Numbered from the stretch's first letter, positions 17,579 through 26,603 are shown. The stretch: 64,000 nucleotides of DNA from JAADJA01 sp963840975 (GCA_963840975.1 CAWJBC010000016.1:1-64000); one strand, 5' to 3'. Made by a program: numbers and translations. Notes: generated by a model from the sequence alone, not told the origin.

Positions 17579-18820
17579 CTATCTGCCTAATAATACCTTT
17601 AAATAAAGGGTTGGGTCTTTTAATCTTTTCCTCACTTCCAGGTCCGACATCGCCAGGCTCAATTTTTCCTGTAAGGTTTTGCTTTTTACGCCCTTGTTCA
17701 CCATCATATTAAATAGCCAGGGATATTGAATGAACCGGGGAATTTTGCTGCTGATGGACAATTCCCTGCCAATACGGTTCATTAAACTTAAATCGTAGTT
17801 ACCCATAAATCCGGAAGAGAAATCGTTGCTTTTGAGGCAGCGCTCCGCCTGTTCGGCTGCATACATTCCGCTGATAGCGGCATGTCCCACGCCTTCGCCG
17901 GTCACAGGGTCAATCAGGCTGGCGGCATCGCCGGCAAGCATAAAGTGATCGCCCGAAATTTTTCGCTTTCCGTCCCAAAGCGGTAGCGAATAAGCCTGCA
18001 CCTTTGAGACCATTTCGGCATGGATAAACCGCTCCTTTAAATAGGGAACTGTTTCGATCAACTCGAACATTTTATCTTTCAGATTCAGTTTTCTCAGGCT
18101 TATCCTTTTTTGATCGAGACCTATGCCCACATTGGCTTCTCCGTTGGGCAACGGAAATATCCAGAAATATCCGGGTAGCAGCTCTTTAAAAAAATGCAGT
18201 TCTACATAATTTTTATCATGAAAGCCGGTAACCCCCTTGTAGTAAGCTTTGATCCCGGTCATGGTATTTTTTTTATTTCTGATCATGCCGCCAGGATCTT
18301 TGGCAAACCTGGAGTTGGCTCCATTGGAAAATATAACAATGCGCGACCCTATCTTTTCTCCAGCGGCAGTGGTAAGTTCGATTCCGTTTTTATTCTTTGA
18401 ATAATTGATGATTTCAGTATTCTGGATGAAATTGATTTCTTTCCTTTTTCTTACTTCATCAATCATGAAATTATCAAAATCTATCCGCCTTCCGGTAAAA
18501 CCGGGAGGAATGCCGCTTCCCATTGATTCATCATTGAAGAAGGGAAGATCGAGTTGTTTGTAATTGGGCGCCACGATGCGGATACCATGCGAGTGCATGA
18601 TATAAGGCTGTACTGACAGCCGCTGCAGCATAGCCGGATCAAGCTCATGCAATATAGTGAGTACCCAGCCGCTGATGCCGTCGCCACAAATTTTATCGCG
18701 CGGGAAAACAGCTTTGTCAACAAGGGTGCAAGGGATGCCCTTTTTAGCCAGGAAAAGCGCTGCAAAAGCCCCTGCCGGACCGGCTCCAACTATACAAACA
18801 TCTGCATTACTCATTCGCAT
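17579..18820 (-). CDS. Geranylgeranyl reductase family FAD-dependent oxidoreductase
   Basis: About 413 residues. The N-terminal dinucleotide-binding fold is DVCIVGAGPAGAFAALFLAKKG with the acidic end of strand 2 at VDKAVFPRDKICGDG, the signature of the geranylgeranyl reductase/digeranylglycerophospholipid reductase group. The second FAD motif is HFMLAGDAASLIDPVTGEGVGHAA. These enzymes reduce isoprenoid double bonds, and linkage to ubiE suggests action on the menaquinone side chain. The start is placed at ATG 18820, because the longer frame's TTG at 18835 lies inside the TACCTTTG promoter box (18833-18840, minus strand). ATG 18814 is an alternative. Confidence 0.85.
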   Translation of the reverse strand: MRMSNADVCIVGAGPAGAFAALFLAKKGIPCTLVDKAVFPRDKICGDGISGWVLTILHELDPAMLQRLSVQPYIMHSHGIRIVAPNYKQLDLPFFNDESMGSGIPPGFTGRRIDFDNFMIDEVRKRKEINFIQNTEIINYSKNKNGIELTTAAGEKIGSRIVIFSNGANSRFAKDPGGMIRNKKNTMTGIKAYYKGVTGFHDKNYVELHFFKELLPGYFWIFPLPNGEANVGIGLDQKRISLRKLNLKDKMFELIETVPYLKERFIHAEMVSKVQAYSLPLWDGKRKISGDHFMLAGDAASLIDPVTGEGVGHAAISGMYAAEQAERCLKSNDFSSGFMGNYDLSLMNRIGRELSISSKIPRFIQYPWLFNMMVNKGVKSKTLQEKLSLAMSDLEVRKRLKDPTLYLKVLLGR

Positions 18821-18832
18821 TTTTTGAGTGTC

Positions 18833-18840
18833 CAAAGGTA
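18833..18840 (-). promoter_or_regulatory. Bacteroidota -7 box for reductase-ubiE operon
   Basis: Minus-strand TACCTTTG fits TAnnTTTG. The start of transcription would fall near 18829, just upstream of the ATG at 18820. No good -33 TTTG was assigned. Confidence 0.5.
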
Positions 18841-19038
18841 AAAGATAATTTCTAAAAACGGTGAAGGAGGTGCGTTGATATGAACAGATAATTTTCTATC
18901 TTAGTGAGGAGTGTTTAGTGGACAGACTCTTTTTTTTAAAAACCCCGGGCTGGGTTTCGACAATGATGGACTTTGTTTGGATAATGCCGTTCAATGGTTA
19001 TTTGCTAATTGCCGCTCTTTCAAAAGCATTTATCTTAG

Positions 19039-19185
19039 CTTCAATGCTTCTGGTCGGCGTTTCAATAGAGTAGTTCTTCGTTTCGATGAAGCGTTTCTAC
19101 CTTTCAATGAAGTGTTTTTTCATTTCAATGAAGCAATTCTTTGTATCAATGAAGTATTGCGGCATTTCGATGAAGCTGCGGAGAG
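19039..19185. repeat. Seven degenerate 21-bp tandem repeats
   Basis: Seven consecutive units of exactly 21 bp, each starting with a variant of tttcaatgaag (19039, 19060, 19081, 19102, 19123, 19144, 19165). The second half of each unit varies freely. Because 21 bp is seven codons, one plus-strand frame (open 18911-19201) reads a heptad with core FNE/FDE, but this ORF has no signal or known family, so coding is unproven. The words gccgctctttcaa (about 19012) and ttgaaagagcggc (about 19197) frame the block as an inverted repeat. Confidence 0.7.
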
Positions 19186-19198
19186 TACAACGGATCAT

Positions 19199-19310
19199 TG
19201 AAAGAGCGGCAAAGGTCGTCGAAACAGCGACAAATGTTTTTGAAACAGCGGACTGGATCGTTGAAGGGGCGGGAAAGCGTTTGAAAATGGTCGGAAAGAT
19301 TAAACAAACG
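19199..19310. repeat. Second block of ~21-bp units
   Basis: After the inverted flank word, units starting gaaagagcgg, gaaacagcga, gaaacagcgg, gaaggggcgg and gaaaatggtc follow at spacings of 21, 21, 21 and 20 bp. They partly resemble reversed units of the first block. No function is known. Confidence 0.5.
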
Positions 19311-19514
19311 CTGGATTCACAAACGATCAAGCACAATTAGAACTCCAAAGACTTTTTCCGTCAATTTCTAATTAACACAACACCATGTATACCTCACGAA
19401 ACTTAAAAATCTATTTCAAAATGACAAAAGGAAATCTGAGAAATTTGCTGTCATAACCTTGTAGCCTGTTTCAGGACTTAATAAATACATTTTGGCAAGG
19501 TTTCTCTGATAAAA

Positions 19515-19544
19515 TTTGGAAGTCTCATTTTCTTTTTATCTTTG
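19515..19544 (+). promoter_or_regulatory. metK promoter (TTTG-N18-TATCTTTG)
   Basis: A -33 TTTG at 19515-19518 and -7 TATCTTTG at 19537-19544 match the Bacteroidota consensus with acceptable spacing. Transcription would start around 19548-19551, exactly at the base of the riboswitch stem. Confidence 0.8.
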
Positions 19545-19550
19545 TACTCT

Positions 19551-19600
19551 CTTGTGGACAAATTTGATTGATTGCAACCACGGAAAAAAATGCTAAAACA
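19551..19600 (+). ncRNA. SAM-II riboswitch upstream of metK
   Basis: P1 pairs gtgg (19554-19557) with ccac. The loop contains atttgattgattgcaa, and the downstream strand is cggaaaaaaatgctaaaac. This has the same order of conserved words as the SAM-II (metA) riboswitch: UUUGA, UUGCAA before the P1 3' strand, then A-rich AUGCUAAA that forms the pseudoknot with the loop GCA. It lies 73 nt before the metK start, right after the promoter. SAM-II represses translation when SAM is abundant, giving feedback on SAM synthetase. Confidence 0.85.
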
Positions 19601-19672
19601 ATATTCTTTTCCTCTCTCAATCAAATCCCGCAGTAGTTTTATTGATTTTTAATTTTATAAATTCTAATTCAA

Positions 19673-21019
19673 ATGGGATATTTATTCACCTCCGAATCAG
19701 TTTCTGAAGGGCATCCGGATAAAGTTGCCGACCAGATTTCAGATGCATTATTAGATGAATTCATGCGCTGGGACCCCGAGTCCAAAGTAGCATGTGAAAC
19801 TTTTGTAACCACCGGCCTCGTTGTCTGCGGTGGCGAAGTACGAACCACCGGTTGGGTGGATGTGCAGGAAACCGCCCGCAACGTTATCAGCAACATTGGA
19901 TACACCAAAGCTGAATACCGTTTCGATTCAGCATCATGCGGCGTTATTTCAACCATTCATGAGCAGTCGTCCGACATTAACCAGGGAGTTGTCCGTGCCA
20001 AAAAGGAAGACCAGGGCGCCGGCGACCAGGGAATGATGTTTGGTTATGCCACCCGCGAAATGGACAACCTCATGCCGATTTCCTCCGAACTTGCGCATAT
20101 TCTTTTACAGGAACTCGCAGACATCAGGCGTGAAAACAAACAAATGAAATACGTCCGCCCCGACAGTAAGTCGCAGGTAACCATCGAATACGACGACAAC
20201 GGACAACCTGTTCGCATTGATACCATCGTTGTCAGTACCCAGCATGATGAGTTTGTTCAGCCCAAAAATACAACCGCAAAAGCCCAGGAAGCTGCTGATA
20301 AAGCTATGCACGATAAAATCTTTACCGATGTTCAAAAAATCCTTATCCCTCGCGTAAAGAAAATATTGCCAGCACGTTTACAGAAACTTTTCAAAGGCGA
20401 TTATAAACTGTTTGTCAATCCAACCGGAAAGTTTGTTATTGGCGGTCCTCATGGCGATACCGGATTAACCGGAAGAAAGATCATCGTGGATACTTACGGT
20501 GGACATGGCGCACATGGCGGCGGCGCTTTTTCAGGCAAAGACCCTTCCAAAGTGGATCGTTCCGCTGCTTATGCTGCAAGGCATATTGCCAAAAATATGG
20601 TGGCTGCCGGTGTTTGCGACCAGGTGTTGATCCAGGTGGCTTATGCCATCGGCGTTGCCCAGCCGGTAGGTTTATTTGTTAATACTTATGGAACAGCAAA
20701 AGTGAAAAACAATAAAGGACTCAATTATACAGATGGAGAGATAGAAAAGAAGATCAGTAAAATATTCGATATGCGTCCTTATGCCATCATTGAAAGATTC
20801 GGACTCAAGAATCCTGTTTTCCTGCCTACTGCTTCTTATGGTCATTTTGGTAGGGATTTTTATTCAAAAGAAGTCGAGGTTTATTATCCCGTTAAAGGTT
20901 CAAAACCAAAAAATACGAACGCCAATGGGAAACCTGTTTACTTGAAAAAAGTAGATTTCTTTGCCTGGGAAAAGCTGGATTTTGTAAATAAAATTAAGAC
21001 TGAATTTAAAATCAAATAA
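19673..21019 (+). CDS. metK: S-adenosylmethionine synthetase
   Basis: A 448-residue enzyme making S-adenosylmethionine from methionine and ATP. The start YLFTSESVSEGHPDKVADQI holds the ATP-binding His and Lys. GAGDQGMMFGYA is signature 1 and GGPHGDTGLTGRKIIVDTYGG with GGGAFSGKDPSKVDRSAAY is the P-loop-like signature 2. It is longer than the E. coli enzyme (384) because of a middle insertion near RVKKILPARLQKLFKGD and a longer C-terminus, as is common in Bacteroidota. Expression is controlled by the SAM-II riboswitch in its leader, and a bidirectional terminator follows at 21023. Confidence 0.98.
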   Translation: MGYLFTSESVSEGHPDKVADQISDALLDEFMRWDPESKVACETFVTTGLVVCGGEVRTTGWVDVQETARNVISNIGYTKAEYRFDSASCGVISTIHEQSSDINQGVVRAKKEDQGAGDQGMMFGYATREMDNLMPISSELAHILLQELADIRRENKQMKYVRPDSKSQVTIEYDDNGQPVRIDTIVVSTQHDEFVQPKNTTAKAQEAADKAMHDKIFTDVQKILIPRVKKILPARLQKLFKGDYKLFVNPTGKFVIGGPHGDTGLTGRKIIVDTYGGHGAHGGGAFSGKDPSKVDRSAAYAARHIAKNMVAAGVCDQVLIQVAYAIGVAQPVGLFVNTYGTAKVKNNKGLNYTDGEIEKKISKIFDMRPYAIIERFGLKNPVFLPTASYGHFGRDFYSKEVEVYYPVKGSKPKNTNANGKPVYLKKVDFFAWEKLDFVNKIKTEFKIK

Positions 21020-21022
21020 TAA

Positions 21023-21045
21023 AAAAGCCCCGTGATGGGGCTTTT
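21023..21045. terminator. Bidirectional terminator between metK and the T9SS gene
   Basis: Perfect stem aaaagcccc / ggggctttt with loop gtgat, with A and T runs on opposite sides. It can serve both convergent genes. Confidence 0.85.
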
Positions 21046-21052
21046 ACATATA

Positions 21053-21781
21053 TTAATGACGGATGATCAGCTTACGGGTGCTAATAACCTTACTGTTGAT
21101 CAACAACGAGTAAAAATAAATCCCTTCATTGTAGGTTGAGGTATTGACCTTAAGTGTCCCTGTTTTGCCTGAGACATCCATCTTCTCTACCGGAGTTCCC
21201 AGGAGATTGTAAATTACAATACTTGCATTTTTGGTATTCGGAAATGAATAATCAATTGCAACCAAATTGTTGCCTGGATTGGGATAAGCATCCGGCATCG
21301 AATATTTGGCTTGCTGTTTACCCGTGCCTCCAATATTGGTTGCATCATAATTAACATAAACAGTGGCCTGATTAGCGGAATTATGTAAATCGTAAAAAGT
21401 GTATTTTACTTTCGTCACACCCACCAGTCCGTTCGGGTCATGATCACCGATGAATTCAAAGGACGTTGCCTGCGGAAGGATGGTGACGGCTGATAAGGAT
21501 GTGTCAATATTTGGCGAATAGCAAGTGCCCCAGCAAAAACTATTGATCATTCCTTCGATATTTTCAACAATGGTTCTTATGCACTTCACCTCGCTTGTTA
21601 CTGACGAAATGTTTTTGACATCCAGTGTATCCAGCACCATGAACCCCGAATCAGGATGAGCGCTGATGTTTATCTCTGCATTCTGCAGCAGGGGCTGTCC
21701 CTCATAATACAATTCAAAGCTCTGTGGATAAGCTATAGAGATTGAAACTGCTGCGATTAAAATGAGTATCAGTTTTTTCAT
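21053..21781 (-). CDS. Small T9SS-sorted secreted protein
   Basis: The 242-residue protein has a signal peptide (MKKLILILIAAVSISIAYPQ), a ~150-residue beta-rich domain with a Cys pair in FCWGTCYSP that could form a disulfide, and a type A T9SS sorting domain (PDAYPNPGNNLVAIDYSF ... GIYFYSLLINSK ... KLIIRH). The domain before the tail resembles the short secreted proteins of Bacteroidota that consist of a single immunoglobulin-like module. Function is unknown. It is convergent with metK and shares its terminator. Confidence 0.8.
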   Translation of the reverse strand: MKKLILILIAAVSISIAYPQSFELYYEGQPLLQNAEINISAHPDSGFMVLDTLDVKNISSVTSEVKCIRTIVENIEGMINSFCWGTCYSPNIDTSLSAVTILPQATSFEFIGDHDPNGLVGVTKVKYTFYDLHNSANQATVYVNYDATNIGGTGKQQAKYSMPDAYPNPGNNLVAIDYSFPNTKNASIVIYNLLGTPVEKMDVSGKTGTLKVNTSTYNEGIYFYSLLINSKVISTRKLIIRH

Positions 21782-22021
21782 ATCCGTAATTTTTTAAATC
21801 GAAATTCATTTCAAAAGACACAACAATTATGCAACAGTTGCTAAAAGTCAGACATGGTTAACATTTTTTATAATTTAACCGACATCGGAAATTAAAAAGC
21901 TACTGTGATTGCTACTACACAATGAAAAAGAACGAACAAAAATTTAGAACTCAATGCGAAACAAATAGAGGAAGAATTTGTTAATATTTAGTTAATGCCA
22001 TATTTTTATTCAAAAAGGTTG

Positions 22022-22029
22022 TACATTTG
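22022..22029 (+). promoter_or_regulatory. -7 box upstream of the Omp28-like gene
   Basis: TACATTTG fits TAnnTTTG and lies 47 bp before the ATG at 22077. No clear -33 TTTG at the usual distance was found. Confidence 0.55.
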
Positions 22030-22076
22030 CGAATAAAAGTGTTCGATTTTTAAATAAAATTAAATACATAAGACTT

Positions 22077-23723
22077 ATGAAAACATTAAAACTATTAGGA
22101 TTTTTAATGCTGTTAGCCTCAGTGGCTTTTTCACAGCAGGTACCCAGGGATAAAGTAGTCGTAGAAATTGGCACCGGTACGTGGTGATATTACTGTCCGG
22201 GCGCTGCAATGGGAGCAGCTGACCTGATCGCGAACGGCAAGCAAGTTGCCATAATTGAATATCACTCTGGCGATACTTATGAAAACTCTTATTCTCTTTC
22301 CCGGCTTAGTTATTACGGGTTAAACGGAACCCCGACTGCATGGTTTGACGGAGGAAATGCTGTGGTTGGCGGCAATCATACAACCAGTATGTATCCAACA
22401 TACCTTCAGAAGTATAATCAGCGTATTGCTGTTCAGTCATCATTTACTATTGATATGGTGGGTTCAAAAATAGGTACAAATGATTATCAGGTGACTGTGG
22501 GCATTGAGAAATTGGATGCAGCTACCTATACTAATCTGGTGTTACATTTTGCTGTTATAGAATCGGATATTTTGCAAAACTGGCAGGGAATGACTATTCT
22601 TCATAATGTTGAACGACTGATGGCTCCAAACCAGTCAGGAACAAGCCTTGACTTTTCTGCGGTTAATCAGAAGAATGTTAACCTGCTGTTCACACTTAAC
22701 CCTTCGTGGGTGAAGGCTAATTGTGAATTAGTGACTTTCATTCAAAACACAGCTACCAAAGAAGTTTACCAGGGTACAATCAGGAGTTTATCGGAATTTG
22801 ATATTACGAATAATCTTGATGCCGGCATTGTAAGTGTTATTGCCCCTGTTACTGTTTGCCTTGACCATTTTATTCCAAAGGTTATTGTTGGAAACTTCGG
22901 GATGAATGATTTAACGAGCCTTGAAATTAATTATCAGGTTAATGATGAAGCTTCAACTACCTTTAACTGGTCGGGAAGTATTCCTTTTTCCGAATATGCA
23001 ACTATCGAATTACCTGAAGTGGTTTTTACTGCGCTGGAATCTAATTCTTTTTCAGTAGAATGTACAAATCCAAACGGACAGCCGGATCAATATCCGACAA
23101 ATGACATGAGTGTCTCGGTTATGGTTGATGCAATGAATGTAACTTCTCCCGTTAGCCTGGCATTAAAATTAGATGGCACACCAGGTGAAACAACCTGGGA
23201 ATTGTTAAATTCTCAGAACGAAATATTGTATTCAGGCGGACCTTATACTGTTCCCAATCAGTTTGTTATTGTAAATTTTGAATTGAATACTGCCGATTGT
23301 TATACTTTCATTATCTATGATACGGAAGGTGACGGACTCACCGGCAATGGAACTTATAAGTTGGCATACAACGGTTCAACTATATTTGCTCAGGGAAAAA
23401 GTTTTGGATTTGAAGAACAGGTTCAGTTTGGCGTTGGTCTTACAGCTATTGATGAATTAGTGGCAAGCCGTGAATTCACAGTTACACCTAACCCGGTAAA
23501 GGACAATGCAACTGTTTCTTTTGAACTCACTGAAAACAATTCAGTGCAATTAAAGGTTTTCAATTCAATCGGAAAATTGGTTTATGAAACACCTGAAAAG
23601 AAATATCCCGCAGGAAACCACTCCATCAACTTTGAAAGTAAAAATCTGAATGCCGGAATTTATTATTTCCAATTGGCAGCAGATGATCAACTAATGACCA
23701 GTAAAGTTATCATAACCAGATAG
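22077..23723 (+). CDS. Omp28-like thioredoxin-fold T9SS protein; TGA at the first Cys of CxxC (putative selenoprotein)
   Basis: The ATG at 22077 opens a frame with a signal peptide (MKTLKLLGFLMLLASVAFSQ) that meets a single TGA at codon 37 (22185-22187) and then continues for 511 codons to 23723. Around the stop the peptide reads GTGTW-TGA-YYCPGAAM. Omp28-like family members have GTW-C-x-x-C-PGAAMGA here, so the TGA replaces exactly the first, nucleophilic Cys of the redox motif. Downstream are IEYHSGDTYEN and YYGLNGTPTAWFDGG (cis-Pro region of the thioredoxin fold), a beta domain and a T9SS sorting tail (FTVTPNPVKDNATVSF). A hairpin follows the TGA at a distance suitable for a bacterial SECIS. 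Alternatives are a nonsense mutation or a sequence error, each one base from TGT or TGC. Reinitiation at ATG 22209 would lose the signal peptide. Confidence 0.7.
22188..22219 (+). promoter_or_regulatory. Candidate bacterial SECIS hairpin
   Basis: Directly after the in-frame TGA, gctgc (22203-22207) and gcagc (22215-22219) form a perfect 5-bp stem with the 7-nt loop aatggga. The loop begins 20 nt after the TGA, within the usual window for bacterial selenocysteine insertion elements. The stem is short and bacterial SECIS elements vary between lineages, so this is suggestive only. Confidence 0.4.
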
Positions 23724-23741
23724 ATTGGTCAAACTGAAATT

Positions 23742-23771
23742 AAAAACGGCGGAATTGTTTCCGCCGTTTTT
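23742..23771. terminator. Rho-independent terminator after the Omp28-like gene
   Basis: Stem aaaaacggcggaa / ttccgccgttttt with a short loop, followed by attttat. It lies 18 bp after the stop at 23723. Confidence 0.85.
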
Positions 23772-23800
23772 ATTTTATATGAAGTATCATCAATATCCAG

Positions 23801-23919
23801 GCTTATTGAAATGTCTTTTGCATGATGGACTATAACATAAATCTGCCCGATATTAACCAAAGAAGGAAATTCAAAACCGCCCTTCATGCCGGACTATTTT
23901 GAATTTCACTTTGGTATAA
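23801..23919. repeat. ~115-bp dispersed palindromic repeat, copy A, overlapping the hutU 3' end
   Basis: About 96% identical to 45944-46062 in the same orientation (four mismatches in the 114-bp core). Its core is a palindrome (23856-23915): accaaag and gaaattcaaaa pair with ttttgaatttc and ctttggt. The last ~10 codons and the stop of hutU lie inside this palindrome, which may also act as the hutU terminator. Confidence 0.8.
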
Positions 23920-25917
23920 TTTATCAATCATATCATCATCAGCCAGGTTTGGGATTGTAACTTTAAGATTAGGCTCCAGTTCCATAGCGCGCCTGATTGC
24001 GAACAATGCTCCATCGTTTCTTGCCCATCCCCTTCGGGCGATACCATTGTTTACATCCCAATGTAGCATCATTTTCATCCTTCTTTCGGCGTCATCGGAG
24101 CCATCGAGTACCATTCCGAATCCACCGTTGATTACTTCTCCCCATCCTACACCTCCTCCATTATGGATCGAAACCCATGTGGCTCCTCTGAATGAATCAC
24201 CAATCACATTGTGTATTGCCATATCGGCAGTAAACTGTGAGCCATCATAAATATTGGAAGTCTCGCGGTAGGGCGAATCGGTTCCTGAAACATCGTGATG
24301 ATCTCTGCCCAGAATAACCGGTTTGGTAATTTTTCCTGTTTTAATAGCATGGTTAAAAGCTGCGGCAATCTGTGTCCTTCCTTCGCAATCTGCATACAGG
24401 ATCCTTGCCTGAGAACCAACCACCAGTTTGTTTTGTTTCGCTTCCCTTATCCATCGGATGTTATCTTTCATTTGCTGCTGGATTTCAGGTGGAGCAACTG
24501 ATGCCAATTTTTCAAGGACTTCCATCGCTATGTTATCGGTCGTATCCAGATCTTCCGGCAAAGAAGAAGAGCAAACCCACCTGAATGGCCCGAACCCATA
24601 ATCGAAACACATGGGTCCCATAATATCCTGGACATAGCTTGGGTATATAAAACTTCCGTCTTTCTTTAAAATATCTGCTCCTGCACGCCCTGCTTCCAGA
24701 AGGAAAGCATTACCATAGTCAAAAAAGTACATTCCTTTTTGCGCCAGCTTATTGATGGCTGAAACTTGCCGATGCAATGATGTCCTGACATTTTGCTTAA
24801 ACAGATCGGGATCCTTTGCCATCATACTGTTTGAGTCTTCAAATGAAAGTCCGACCGGATAATAACCTCCCGCCCAGGGATTGTGAAGGGAAGTTTGATC
24901 TGAACCTAAATCCACCCGTATGCCTCTTTCTGCAAGCCGTTCCCACAAGGTTACTATATTTCCAAGATAAGCAATGGAGCGGGGCTTTTTTATTTTTTTA
25001 TTTTCGAGCGCAAGTTCTATCGCTTTGTCCACGTCATCCGTTATTTCATCCACCCAGCCCTGATCAAATCTTTTGTGCGCCGCTTTTGGGTTTATTTCTG
25101 CCGTAATGCTCACCACGCCTGCAATATTTGCCGCCTTGGGCTGTGCTCCGCTCATGCCACCCAAACCGGAAGTAACGTACAATAAACAATTGTCACTTTG
25201 TTGTTGCTCAGAAACTTTCCGTGCAGCATTCATCAGCGTGATAGTTGTTCCGTGTACAATACCCTGCGGACCAATGTACATGAAGGAACCGGCAGTCATT
25301 TGTCCGTACTGCGAAACACCCAATGCATTGAACTTTTCCCAATGGTCAGGCGACGAATAATTTGGAATGACCATACCATTGGTTACCACAACCCTTGGCG
25401 CATCTTTATGTGATGGGAATAATCCCATCGGGTGACCTGAATAAATGACCAGCGTTTGTTCTTCTGTCATACCGGCAAGGTATTTCATGGTAAGCCGGTA
25501 CTGAGCCCAGTTTTGAAAAACAGCGCCGTTTCCTCCATAAGTGATCAATTCATGGGGATGTTGAGCGACTGCATTATCGAGATTGTTGGAGAGCATCAGC
25601 ATGATAGCTGCCGCTTGCTTTGAAAGATGCGGGAATTCGTCAATCGCCCTTGCTTTAATTTCATAATCCGGTCTGAACCGGTACATATAAATTCTGCCAC
25701 ATTCCTCAAGCTCCTTCTTAAATTCAGGAGCCAGAATTTTATGGTGCTTTTTATCAAAATAACGGAGGGCATTTTTGATAGCCAGCTTTTTCTCTTCTTG
25801 GTTCAAAATATCTTTTCTTCGCGGAGCATGGCTGATGTTGTCATCATAAGGATGTGCAGCAGGCAATTGTTCCGGGATACCTTCGAGGATTGATTTTTGA
25901 AATTCAGACGTTGTCAT
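23884..25917 (-). CDS. hutU: Urocanate hydratase
   Basis: A 677-residue enzyme that hydrates urocanate to imidazolonepropionate in histidine breakdown, using NAD+ as an electrophilic cofactor. Clear marks are LITYGGNGAVFQNWAQYRL, TLVIYSGHPMGLFPSH, VTSGLGGMSGAQPKAAN (NAD+ loop), GSDQTSLHNPWAGGYYPVG, the active-site Cys region GPMCFDYGFGPFRWVCS and SIHNGGGVGWGEV. It is of the longer type (~670 residues) found in Bacteroidota, against ~555 in E. coli relatives. No other hut gene is nearby. The last residues (YQSEIQNSPA) are encoded inside a dispersed palindromic repeat also found at 45944-46062, so the native C-terminus may have been replaced. Confidence 0.96.
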   Translation of the reverse strand: MTTSEFQKSILEGIPEQLPAAHPYDDNISHAPRRKDILNQEEKKLAIKNALRYFDKKHHKILAPEFKKELEECGRIYMYRFRPDYEIKARAIDEFPHLSKQAAAIMLMLSNNLDNAVAQHPHELITYGGNGAVFQNWAQYRLTMKYLAGMTEEQTLVIYSGHPMGLFPSHKDAPRVVVTNGMVIPNYSSPDHWEKFNALGVSQYGQMTAGSFMYIGPQGIVHGTTITLMNAARKVSEQQQSDNCLLYVTSGLGGMSGAQPKAANIAGVVSITAEINPKAAHKRFDQGWVDEITDDVDKAIELALENKKIKKPRSIAYLGNIVTLWERLAERGIRVDLGSDQTSLHNPWAGGYYPVGLSFEDSNSMMAKDPDLFKQNVRTSLHRQVSAINKLAQKGMYFFDYGNAFLLEAGRAGADILKKDGSFIYPSYVQDIMGPMCFDYGFGPFRWVCSSSLPEDLDTTDNIAMEVLEKLASVAPPEIQQQMKDNIRWIREAKQNKLVVGSQARILYADCEGRTQIAAAFNHAIKTGKITKPVILGRDHHDVSGTDSPYRETSNIYDGSQFTADMAIHNVIGDSFRGATWVSIHNGGGVGWGEVINGGFGMVLDGSDDAERRMKMMLHWDVNNGIARRGWARNDGALFAIRRAMELEPNLKVTIPNLADDDMIDKLYQSEIQNSPA

Positions 25918-26603
25918 TTTCTTGTAATTTGAATATTCAGCAAAATTATAGATAATATCGGTGGTGAAAAATTGAAATCTTATTCCTTTTACTCAAAATT
26001 CCATCCTGTCACCGTTACCTGATTTAATATAACCTTAAACTGATTTCCTAATGACAGCTGGTTTGATTTACATTACTTTCGTTTCGTTTTAAGGCTAACG
26101 ACCAACCATATTGAACCATGGTAAAGGGTGTCTGAGATTTTCACAGATAGTTCAAATCTCACAACTGTATGCGAGGTTCTGCTTTTAAAATAAACAACCC
26201 ATGAGAATCGGGTCAAGATCCCGGCGATATTTTTTAAGTTCCGGGATCTTTTATTTTAGCTTGTATAATTCATAAACTCACTTGTAAAACCGGTAAGTCG
26301 CAAAGAATAAGTTATTTAGTAGCAACTATCACAAATATTCAATATTAACTTATAATATGTTTTTCTTTTTTTAATTTGTTTAAATTCAAACCTAAAGGCC
26401 TTTGCGTGATGAATTATTCAGGTTAGATGTTATGCAGATAAAAATGTGCATAAAAACCAGAAATATAGAATGTTGAAATATTTGGACAGAGAGAAGTGAA
26501 AATCAAAAAAGATTAATAAAATTATAGAAGGAATTTACTTTGTGGAAAAAAGATCAGGAGGCAAACGTTTGCGATAAAAATTATCCTGAAGAATTGAACG
26601 GGG
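25918..26603. other. Intergenic region between hutU and sigma factor
   Basis: No gene is seen in 686 bp. Minus-strand TAATTTTG (25941-25948) is a likely -7 box for hutU. The hairpin at 26215-26250 is listed separately. The rest is AT-rich without clear repeats. Confidence 0.5.
26215..26250. terminator. Hairpin aagatcccgg/ccgggatctt
   Basis: Perfect 10-bp inverted repeat with a 16-nt AT-rich loop followed by ttatttta. It is terminator-shaped but not next to a gene end, so it may close an unrecognised small transcript or be a remnant. Confidence 0.4.

Noticed and set aside
19039..19185. 21-bp repeats as a CRISPR array
   Set aside because: Units are contiguous with no unique spacers and the cores vary; no cas genes are nearby.
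19086..19340. 84-residue plus-strand ORF in the 21-bp repeat field
   Set aside because: Only an out-of-frame reading of the same repeats, with no homology or signal seen.
22185..22187. TGA read as Trp or other recoding of the whole genome
   Set aside because: TGA ends many genes here (e.g. pdxJ at 48900-48902, DUF6934 at 37904-37906), so the code is standard.
26215..26250. Intrinsic terminator of a known gene
   Set aside because: It is 300-400 bp from both neighbouring genes, so it was listed only with low confidence.
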